From Limnochordia bacterium (GTDB lineage: Bacteria; Bacillota; Limnochordia; Darwinibacteriales; DTU012), in contig SKHL01000138.1 in assembly GCA_007116995.1 (NCBI GenBank), positions 1 through 5,702 of the forward strand: a DNA stretch of 5,702 nucleotides, in the 5' to 3' direction. Made by a program: the position numbers and the translations under genes. Below, one piece after another: positions 1 through 5,288 of this stretch (positions within the stretch are counted from its first letter, which is position 1; each line of letters begins with the position of its first letter). The notes beneath the pieces were generated by a model, which saw nothing but the letters and a program-made list of their open reading frames with translations, ran no database searches and was not told the DNA's origin.

Positions 1-1245
1 CTATCACCCAAAGAGGTAGAACAGCGTAGAGAAGAATTGGCTCAAAAACGCGAATTTAAACGCAAGCAACGACAGCGTAATAGATTAACCCTTGTGTTCC
101 TGATTATAATCGGGCTGATTCTAATGGGATCGTCCGCGTATTATAGTTACCAGCAGGGAGTATCAAATGATCCGGTAGGTCAAGTTAGCCAGGACTACCG
201 GCGGCTTAATATTTTATTTTTAGGAATGGATGAATATGTTGGTCAGCCATCCCGTACGGACACCATTATTTTAGCATCGATTAATCCTTCCACTGGCCAT
301 ATGCGACTGCTTTCTATCCCCAGAGATACTCGGGTGCTTATCCCCGAACGAGATCGGTGGGATCGGATTAATGCAGCTAATGTATATGGCGGGCCAGAAT
401 TGACCCTGAAAACCGTGTCTAATTTTCTCGATGTACACGTAGATTATTATGTGCAGACTGATTTTGCTGGGTTTAGTGACATCGTTGATACATTGGGTGG
501 TGTAGAGATATCTGTTGATCGAGAGATGAACTATGTAGACAATGCACAGGATCTGCATATTCATCTCTTGCCAGGATTACAGCGATTAGATGGGGATATG
601 GCCTTACAGTATGTGCGTTATCGTGATCGGTTGGGAGATGTAGCCTTGGTAGACCCCCAATATCTGCGTTACGACGGTCGGGTGGAGCGACAAAGGAAGT
701 TTATGCTGGCCGTTCTCCGGGAAGCTCTCCAGGCGCGAACTATTCCTAAGTTACCAAGATTACTCGGACAGATTTGGGATGCTGTTGATACAAATCTACC
801 GTGGAATGAGGCCTTTAAGCTAACATTAGCCGCCAATCGGTTTTCTCCGGATAGGTTGGATATGTTGGTATTGCCGGGAGTACCCGGCCAAGTTAACGGA
901 GCATCCTATTGGATAGCCGATAAAACACGGCTAGAACATGTGGCAGATTTTGTGTTTCATGGGCGGGCACTGCCCCTGCGAACTGAGGTGCTAAATGGGA
1001 GTGGGCAACCAGGTGTAGCTGGTCACGTGTCCCGGCTTGTTTCTAGTCAAGGCTATGATGTACTTCGGGTCGGCAACGCAAGTCGATCGAACTATACGAG
1101 AACCCAGATGATTATTACTGATGCTTCCATGATTAGTAAAGTGCAAGTGGTGGCAAAATATCTTGATGCAGATATATCGGTTGCAGATACCCTTAATGAG
1201 AGTGTGGATGTGACTATTATTGTAGGACGAAATTTTCAAAACTAG
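1..1245 (+). CDS. LCP (LytR-CpsA-Psr) family cell-wall ligase with LytR_C domain, probably 5'-partial
   Basis: LCP enzymes transfer undecaprenyl-linked glycopolymers (teichoic acid-like or capsular chains) onto peptidoglycan at the outer face of the cytoplasmic membrane. Counting from the TTG at 37, residues 1-16 are highly basic, about 17-35 form a membrane anchor, and about 47-230 are the LCP domain. Family motifs seen are RTDTI (73-77), SIPRDTRV (93-100), VRYRD (193-197) and RVERQRKF (215-222); their Arg and Asp residues bind the lipid pyrophosphate and metal in known members. About 314-400 match the LytR_C domain, beginning with EVLNGSG. The frame stays open to base 1 and the upstream codons encode a charged stretch (LSPKEVEQRREEL) that flows into the basic N-terminus. 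The TTG at 37 has no properly spaced Shine-Dalgarno, so the true start is probably outside the window. The stop codon overlaps the rsfS ribosome binding site. The family is clear; the polymer transferred cannot be told. Confidence 0.9.
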   Translation, partial: LSPKEVEQRREELAQKREFKRKQRQRNRLTLVFLIIIGLILMGSSAYYSYQQGVSNDPVGQVSQDYRRLNILFLGMDEYVGQPSRTDTIILASINPSTGHMRLLSIPRDTRVLIPERDRWDRINAANVYGGPELTLKTVSNFLDVHVDYYVQTDFAGFSDIVDTLGGVEISVDREMNYVDNAQDLHIHLLPGLQRLDGDMALQYVRYRDRLGDVALVDPQYLRYDGRVERQRKFMLAVLREALQARTIPKLPRLLGQIWDAVDTNLPWNEAFKLTLAANRFSPDRLDMLVLPGVPGQVNGASYWIADKTRLEHVADFVFHGRALPLRTEVLNGSGQPGVAGHVSRLVSSQGYDVLRVGNASRSNYTRTQMIITDASMISKVQVVAKYLDADISVADTLNESVDVTIIVGRNFQN

Positions 1246-1248
1246 GAG
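1244..1248 (+). promoter_or_regulatory. Shine-Dalgarno AGGAG for the rsfS TTG start
   Basis: AGGAG begins inside the TAG stop of the LCP gene and sits 9 bases before the TTG at 1258. It decides the non-ATG start; the next in-frame ATG is 16 codons later and would remove the first conserved helix. The tight junction implies co-transcription of the two genes. Confidence 0.75.
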
Positions 1249-1257
1249 TGTGAAAAT

Positions 1258-1620
1258 TTGAGTGAATTAACGGGAGAGGAATTGGCCTTAACCGCCGCTA
1301 AGGCGATGGATGATAAGAAAGCCGAAGAAGTCCAAGTGCTGAAGATGCCTAACATAATGGTGGACGCGGAGTATTTTGTAATCAGTAGTTGTCCGACAAT
1401 CACCCAGATGCAGGCGGTTAATCAATCTGTTTTGGAAGCCATGGAAGATAAAGAAGCGCAACTGCTCCGCCAAGAGGGACACAGTGGTAATAAGTGGCTT
1501 TTGTTAGATTATGGAAAAGTAGTGGTGCACATTTTTCTTAGTGAGGAACGGGAATACTATAGCCTAGAGAAATTATGGGCGGATGCGGTGAAAATTCCCT
1601 TTGATTCTGATTCGGTATGA
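1258..1620 (+). CDS. rsfS: Ribosomal silencing factor RsfS (YbeB/Iojap family)
   Basis: RsfS binds ribosomal protein uL14 (RplN) on the large subunit and blocks joining with the small subunit, lowering translation when nutrients are scarce. The 120-residue product has the usual family length. An N-terminal helix (about 6-20, ELALTAAKAMDDKKAEEV) leads into the strand AEYFVISSC (37-45) and the segment TQMQAVNQSVLEAM (49-62). The strongest signature is C-terminal: W80-LLLDYGKVVVHIF followed by EEREYYSLEKLWADA (about 80-110). It starts with TTG, supported by AGGAG nine bases upstream. Its position directly after an LCP gene matches the nadD-yqeK-LCP-rsfS order of many Firmicutes, so it is probably expressed as part of that operon. 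No anomalies were seen; the identification is secure. Confidence 0.95.
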   Translation: MSELTGEELALTAAKAMDDKKAEEVQVLKMPNIMVDAEYFVISSCPTITQMQAVNQSVLEAMEDKEAQLLRQEGHSGNKWLLLDYGKVVVHIFLSEEREYYSLEKLWADAVKIPFDSDSV

Positions 1621-1806
1621 GTCTGCGTTCATCCCACGCCTTTAAATGATGGTGTTCTTAGAGTTACGGCAGATAGTTAGCTTCTATGGAATGGAGCGTT
1701 CTCTATCGTTAGGTATGAAATTGTTATTTAAGCGTTATGGCTATCGATTCCAAGGTTGCTTAGTCAATCATTGTGATATTATGGGGCAATTTGAGGATGT
1801 GAATTT

Positions 1807-2565
1807 ATGGGTGAAACCAAGCAGCCAGCCTATACCCATTTAGCGGTCTATTATGATCAGTTAATGGAGGTGGACTATGGGCATTGGGTGGACTACCTTC
1901 AATCACTGTGGGAGGAAATAGGATTTCCGAATCCGAGCATTCTTGAGTTAGGGTGTGGAACGGGTAATCTGACAGTTCCTCTGAAACAAAAGGGATATGA
2001 CATTACAGGAGTGGATATTTCCACCGATATGCTCAATCAAGCATTAATAAAAAGTGAACAAGCTGGTGTAGAAATTCCCTTTATTTGCCAAGATATGACT
2101 AAACTAGCACTGGGTCAGGAGTACGATTTAGCTCTGTGTGCCTGTGATGGTTTGAATTACATTTTAGATCCAACTCAGTTTCGCCAGGTGTTAGCCAGAA
2201 TAGCACAGCACATCCGTCCGGATGGATTATTTTTATTTGATCTTAATTCAGATCAAAAACTGACAGTAACCTATGGAGACCAATCCTATGCAGATCTGTT
2301 TGATGACTTCGGATACTTTTGGGATAATGCATTTGATTATGAAACAAAGATCTGTACAATGGAGTTGACATTTTTTATTCCCACTGCTGATGGTTTGTAC
2401 CAGCGAGTGATAGAAACCCATCAGCAGCGGTTGTGGTATCCCTCATTTGTGCAGGAGTGTCTGGTGCTCACTGGATGGAGTTTAATAGGTTATTATGTAT
2501 TTCTAACACGGAAGGAACCAAAAGAGGCTGTGGAGCGCTGGCAATTTGTTGCCAAGCGAGTTTGA
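1807..2565 (+). CDS. Class I SAM-dependent methyltransferase (YqeM-like by position)
   Basis: This is a cytoplasmic methyltransferase of unknown substrate, 252 residues long. The Rossmann-fold SAM-binding core is intact. Motif I is ILELGCGTGNL (45-55), the acidic end of strand 2 is GVDIS with D70, an adenine-contact region lies at CQDMTKL (94-100), and the strand 4 region is ALCACDGLNYIL (109-120). RPDGLFLFDLNS (137-148) follows, and residues after about 150 form a C-terminal substrate-side subdomain rich in aromatic residues. The ATG at 1807 is preceded by GAGGA (1793-1797) with about 9 bases of spacing. In B. subtilis and many Firmicutes the gene after rsfS encodes a methyltransferase called YqeM, which matches this placement and size, but the symbol does not imply a function. 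It is the last gene of the cluster; a terminator follows within 20 bases. The fold is certain, the substrate unknown. Confidence 0.9.
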   Translation: MGETKQPAYTHLAVYYDQLMEVDYGHWVDYLQSLWEEIGFPNPSILELGCGTGNLTVPLKQKGYDITGVDISTDMLNQALIKSEQAGVEIPFICQDMTKLALGQEYDLALCACDGLNYILDPTQFRQVLARIAQHIRPDGLFLFDLNSDQKLTVTYGDQSYADLFDDFGYFWDNAFDYETKICTMELTFFIPTADGLYQRVIETHQQRLWYPSFVQECLVLTGWSLIGYYVFLTRKEPKEAVERWQFVAKRV

Positions 2566-2580
2566 ATAAATTGTAGATGG

Positions 2581-2606
2581 GGTCCATCGATGATGGATCT
2601 ATTTTT
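2581..2606 (+). terminator. Intrinsic terminator after the methyltransferase gene
   Basis: GGTCCATC (2581-2588) and GATGGATC (2592-2599) form an 8-bp stem with one G-U pair and a 3-base loop. The next pair out, G2580 with T2600, can also form a G-U wobble. The stem is followed by TATTTTTATGTTTGTTT, a T-rich tail. It starts 15 bases after the stop codon, which fits the end of the LCP-rsfS-methyltransferase unit. Confidence 0.75.
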
Positions 2607-2722
2607 ATGTTTGTTTAGTGTCTAGAGTGACTTAGACTTTGTTTTATCATTTATTTAACAACTTGTTTGAATTAGGGATGATTAGTATTGATATTATACA
2701 GATATAGCACAGCTGAGCTTTT

Positions 2723-2751
2723 TTGTAAACCTCTTCAAAATATGTTACCAT
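2723..2751 (+). promoter_or_regulatory. Candidate sigma-A promoter for the two-component operon (extended -10)
   Basis: The -35 box TTGTAA (2723-2728) is followed by a 17-base spacer and the -10 box TACCAT (2746-2751). Each hexamer matches consensus at 4 of 6 positions. A TGn extension (2743-2745) directly before the -10 box strengthens it. Transcription would begin near 2758, giving a leader of about 80 bases before the TTG at 2837. It is the best match in the intergenic region and lies downstream of the terminator, where a new promoter is expected. Not proven. Confidence 0.5.
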
Positions 2752-2760
2752 ACATTATGA

Positions 2761-2783
2761 ACCTAGCAATTTTAGGTCTTTTT
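2761..2783 (+). promoter_or_regulatory. Small leader hairpin followed by a T-run
   Basis: ACCTAG (2761-2766) pairs with TTAGGT (2772-2777) in a 6-bp stem with one G-U pair and a 5-base loop. CTTTTT (2778-2783) follows. If the promoter at 2723-2751 is real, the hairpin sits at the very 5' end of the mRNA. It could be a weak attenuator or a 5'-stabilising stem, but the stem is short and only 2 of its pairs are G-C. Confidence 0.3.
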
Positions 2784-2823
2784 ATGGGGAGAGCTATTGC
2801 CCTATACAATGTGCGGTGACAAT

Positions 2824-2830
2824 GAGGTGA
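2824..2830 (+). promoter_or_regulatory. Shine-Dalgarno GAGGTGA for the response regulator TTG start
   Basis: GAGGTGA lies 6 bases before the TTG at 2837, an ideal spacing. It supports the TTG as the start. The resulting N-terminus runs straight into the first receiver strand (KHVLLVEDD), as expected for the family. Confidence 0.75.
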
Positions 2831-2836
2831 TTATAT

Positions 2837-3535
2837 TTGCTAGCAGGTAAACATGTTCTATTAGTTGAGGACGATGACAGTGTGATGGAAGTGGTAAAAG
2901 CCACTCTCAGTCGTGAGCAAGTTTCACTGGATATCTGTACAGATGGAATTAGTGGTTATACCAAGTCTTTGGACGGTGACTATGATCTAGTGATTTTAGA
3001 TATTATGTTACCTAAGCAAGACGGATTGGAGATTTGTAAACAGCTTCGGGAGAATAACTTCTATAAGCCGATTATCATGTTGACTGCCAAAGCGAGTGAG
3101 CTCGATCGTGTGTTAGGTTTAGAATTGGGTGCAAATGATTATATTACTAAGCCTTTTAGCCCACGGGAGTTTGTGGCTCGCTGTAAGGCAGCTCTACGTG
3201 GCTTTCAACAAGGTAGTAACCATCAAGATTGTCAACTTGTGGTAGGTTCTTTGGTTATTAAAGAAGCAGAGCATTGGATCGGTGTGAACGGAGTGGAAAT
3301 TCGCTTTACACCAAAGGAATTTGATTTGCTTGTTCTGCTCGCTACCCATCAGCAACAGATCTTCACTCGCGATCAGATACTAAATCAATTGTGGGAGTAT
3401 ACGGCCGCTGTTGAATTACGGACGGTAGATGAGCATATTAAACGTATCCGTCAAAAACTTATGGCTCACAAGGTGAAGTCTGTTCGGATTCAAACACTGC
3501 GCGGTATTGGATACCAGCTCCGAGTTGAGTCATGA
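2837..3535 (+). CDS. OmpR/PhoB-family two-component response regulator
   Basis: This is a cytoplasmic transcription factor activated by phosphorylation from the adjacent kinase. The 232-residue length is normal for the family. The receiver domain (about 5-120) has all key residues: acidic pocket E11-D12-D13, phospho-acceptor D55 in LVILDIMLP, T83 in IIMLTAK, and K105 in the ITKPF motif. The switch-face sequence LELGANDYITKPFSPREF is typical of the OmpR group. A short linker (about 122-133) leads to the winged-helix DNA-binding domain (about 134-230). That domain shows FTPKEFDLLVLL, the recognition-helix region RTVDEHIKRIRQKL (195-208) and the wing motif TLRGIGYQL (220-228). The start is TTG with a strong GAGGTGA. 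Its stop overlaps the kinase start by 4 bases (ATGA), implying coupled translation. The target genes are unknown; the downstream envelope genes or its own operon are plausible. It resembles PhoP/ResD/WalR-type regulators, but no specific name is justified. Confidence 0.95.
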   Translation: MLAGKHVLLVEDDDSVMEVVKATLSREQVSLDICTDGISGYTKSLDGDYDLVILDIMLPKQDGLEICKQLRENNFYKPIIMLTAKASELDRVLGLELGANDYITKPFSPREFVARCKAALRGFQQGSNHQDCQLVVGSLVIKEAEHWIGVNGVEIRFTPKEFDLLVLLATHQQQIFTRDQILNQLWEYTAAVELRTVDEHIKRIRQKLMAHKVKSVRIQTLRGIGYQLRVES

Positions 3536-4965
3536 GGAAGTACCCGAGTAACCAGAGAACAGTGTTTGTACGTTTAATTGGAATCCAATTAATATCTGTT
3601 TCCATATCTTTGCTCATTATCGGATTACTCTTTGGCTATTTGGTCGAGAAATACTATTATGGATTGCGGGAGTGGGAGTTGATTGAGGTCGGTGAGCGTT
3701 TAACCCAATCCTTGCTGCATCCCGTGGTCTTAGGTAATGTGAATGGTATTCGAGAGGAATTGGCCAATGTTGCTGACACGGATGTAGAGTATTGGGTAAT
3801 GGATAATACTGGCCAAATTCTCGTTGGCTCCCGGATGGCTAGTATGCGCTCAGAACTTACAATTGACGCTAATGAAGTTGATCATGTTTTAAATGGGAAT
3901 AACATGATTAAAAAAATTCGAGGTCCCGATCATCAGCATTTGCTAGTGGTATTACCTATCAGTAATCAGGAGCAGCTAGTTTCCGGAGCTCTGGCCATGC
4001 GGGCTCCATTAAGTGAAGCCAGAGTGACAATTAATAATGTCATGCGGTTAGTGTTGATCGCTGGTAGTGTGGCAGGTTTGGTAGTTTTGCTAGTGAGTTT
4101 CTTTATGGCCAAGGGGTTTGCAAAGCCTTTAGAGTCTTTACAAGAGGCTACATTAGCAATCGCAAAGGGGGATTTTCCCCGTCTTGATCTACCACCTCAT
4201 TCTAAAGAAGTGGATCATGTAATTGCAGCCTTTAATTATGCTTCGCAGCAGATAGAGAAAACAAATCACGAGCAACAGTGCTTGAACCTAAATAGAACGG
4301 AGTTTTTATCTAGTATATCCCATGAGCTTAGACATCCGCTGACATCGTTGAAAGGGTTTTTAGAACTAATGGAACAACCCTTGTCCGAAGTAGAGCTAGA
4401 AAGCTTTCGTCAGATTATGTTCGCTGATACCCTCTACCTAGAGAGGTTACTTGATGATGTGCTAGACTTGACGAAAATGGAACTAGGACAGTTAAAGCTC
4501 GATAAAGAAAAAGTAGATCTACGACAGTTAGTGCGTAGGGTAGTGGATTCCAAAGGCCCAGAGATCGAGAAGGCCGGGCTTACCATTAACTGGGAAACAG
4601 CCTTGGATCTTCCACGGATTATGGCAGATCCAAGGCGAATGCAACAGGTTGTGCTCAATATATTTACTAATGCCTTGTATCATTCGCATCCTAACGGTGA
4701 GATCCGGTTAGCTCTATACCAATACCAGCAGGTTCTTGTGTTTGAGATCACCGACTTTGGAGTAGGTATCAGCGAGGAAGACTTACCTTATATCTGGGAG
4801 CGTTTTTATAAATTGGATAAAGCTCGCACCAGGTCCGAGCAAGGCAGTGGATTAGGACTAGCTATCGTCAAGCAGCTGATACAGGCCCATGGAGGCCACG
4901 TGAGTGTGGAGAGTAAAGCTGGAAGGGGATCTACGTTCCGTGTGGCATTACCTTTAGAGAAATAG
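3532..4965 (+). CDS. Membrane sensor histidine kinase with HAMP domain, partner of the upstream regulator
   Basis: The 477-residue kinase senses an unknown extracytoplasmic signal and phosphorylates the regulator. The layout is TM1 at about 13-38, an extracytoplasmic sensor of about 130 residues (40-172; a PAS/Cache-like fold is possible from the EYWVMDNTGQILVGS stretch), TM2 at about 173-193, HAMP at about 194-245, HisKA at about 253-320 and HATPase_c at about 365-475. The phospho-acceptor is H264 in SISHELRHPL. ATP-binding elements are intact: N-box with N376 and N380, G1 box DFGVG (408-412), F-box around F425 in IWERFYK, and G2 box GSGLGL (438-443). The kinase should therefore be active. 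One oddity is that the H-box reads HELRHP rather than HELRTP, so position H+4 is His instead of the usual Thr or Asn needed for phosphatase activity in HisKA kinases. The ATG at 3532 overlaps the regulator stop. The architecture resembles PhoR/ResE/WalK kinases; the ligand cannot be inferred. Confidence 0.94.
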   Translation: MRKYPSNQRTVFVRLIGIQLISVSISLLIIGLLFGYLVEKYYYGLREWELIEVGERLTQSLLHPVVLGNVNGIREELANVADTDVEYWVMDNTGQILVGSRMASMRSELTIDANEVDHVLNGNNMIKKIRGPDHQHLLVVLPISNQEQLVSGALAMRAPLSEARVTINNVMRLVLIAGSVAGLVVLLVSFFMAKGFAKPLESLQEATLAIAKGDFPRLDLPPHSKEVDHVIAAFNYASQQIEKTNHEQQCLNLNRTEFLSSISHELRHPLTSLKGFLELMEQPLSEVELESFRQIMFADTLYLERLLDDVLDLTKMELGQLKLDKEKVDLRQLVRRVVDSKGPEIEKAGLTINWETALDLPRIMADPRRMQQVVLNIFTNALYHSHPNGEIRLALYQYQQVLVFEITDFGVGISEEDLPYIWERFYKLDKARTRSEQGSGLGLAIVKQLIQAHGGHVSVESKAGRGSTFRVALPLEK

Positions 4966-4971
4966 GAGGTG
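4964..4971 (+). promoter_or_regulatory. Shine-Dalgarno AGGAGGTG for the GTG start at 4976
   Basis: A near-perfect anti-16S match begins within the kinase TAG stop and sits about 5 bases before GTG 4976. It is the strongest ribosome binding site in the window. It fixes the GTG start over the later in-frame ATG at codon 9 and suggests the small protein is translated efficiently. Confidence 0.75.
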
Positions 4972-4975
4972 TAAC

Positions 4976-5245
4976 GTGTTTTTAAAAACTATACCCCAAA
5001 TGCTGATTATGATCACTGTCATGGTTGTATTAAGTGGGATAGGATATGGCCAAGAAGTACCGATAGGATCTGATACTGCTGCAGGAGATCCATATAGCTC
5101 TATGACTGTAGCTTTCTTAGTCGTAGTAGGGTTGCTATTCTGTGCTGGAATCGTGCTTAGTAGAGTACGAGCAAGGAAAAATAAGGAACGAGTTCAAGAT
5201 TTAATGGAGGAAATCCAGACTGGTGAAGAACAAACAAAAAACTAA
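4976..5245 (+). CDS. Small membrane protein of unknown function with N-terminal signal sequence
   Basis: I do not recognise this 89-residue protein. Residues 1-25 form a hydrophobic signal-like segment (one Lys at 4, then a long Ile/Val/Met core) that may be cleaved near GYG-Q (23-26) or kept as a first membrane helix. A short polar stretch (26-42; Asp, Ser, Pro and Gly rich) is followed by a second hydrophobic helix (about 43-62, MTVAFLVVVGLLFCAGIVLS). A basic stop-transfer patch comes next (R63, R65, R67, K68, K70) and then an acidic tail with coil potential (71-89). The expected topology puts the short loop outside and the tail in the cytoplasm. It begins 10 bases after the kinase stop with an excellent Shine-Dalgarno and ends 43 bases before the OmpH-like gene, so it belongs to this operon. 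An accessory role for the kinase or for the envelope is possible but is only a guess from position. That it is coding is supported by the Shine-Dalgarno, spacing and domain-like layout. Confidence 0.8.
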   Translation: MFLKTIPQMLIMITVMVVLSGIGYGQEVPIGSDTAAGDPYSSMTVAFLVVVGLLFCAGIVLSRVRARKNKERVQDLMEEIQTGEEQTKN

Positions 5246-5288
5246 AGAACTTAATAGAACTACTAAAGCAAATGGAGGTTATTACAAA

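Larger units (their letters stand above)
2566..2836. other. Intergenic region separating the two transcription units
   Basis: This 271-base AT-rich stretch has no credible coding frame. In order it holds the terminator (2581-2606), an AT-rich segment of about 115 bases where I see no clear element, a promoter candidate (2723-2751), a leader hairpin (2761-2783) and the ribosome binding site of the response regulator. An additional -10-like TATTAT at 2692-2697 has TTGAAT at 2667-2672 upstream, but the 19-base spacing is poor. Confidence 0.7.

Noticed and set aside
271..564. 97-codon open frame on the - strand
   Set aside because: It lies wholly inside the LCP gene, has no sensible composition or domain, and is a shadow of the coding strand.
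991..1239. 82-codon open frame on the - strand
   Set aside because: It lies inside the LytR_C part of the LCP gene; its His/Ile/Asn-rich product is typical of antisense shadows.
1288..1482. 64-codon open frame on the - strand
   Set aside because: It is antisense to rsfS, which is a confident gene, and has no supporting signal.
1609..1628. GATTC/GAGTC hairpin at the end of rsfS as a terminator
   Set aside because: The stem is 5 bp and contains a G-U pair, it overlaps the coding end, and no T-tract follows.
1617..1649. 10-codon frame starting at ATGA overlapping the rsfS stop
   Set aside because: It is too short and lacks any supporting signal; a chance ATGA overlap.
1646..1843. 65-codon + strand open frame as a real gene
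   Set aside because: It has no Shine-Dalgarno, no recognisable domain, and overlaps the well-supported methyltransferase start. It is kept only as a question about the gap, not annotated.
2706..2726. AGC...GCT followed by TTTTTT as a second terminator
   Set aside because: The stem is only 3 bp and cannot form a stable hairpin; the T-run overlaps the better-supported -35 box.
2805..2810. TACAAT as a -10 box close to the response regulator start
   Set aside because: It matches TATAAT at 5 of 6 positions, but no -35-like hexamer lies 16-18 bases upstream and there is no TGn extension, so the 2723-2751 candidate is preferred.
4434..4658. 74-codon open frame on the - strand
   Set aside because: It is antisense to the HisKA/HATPase region of the kinase; its Ser/Thr-rich product is a shadow.
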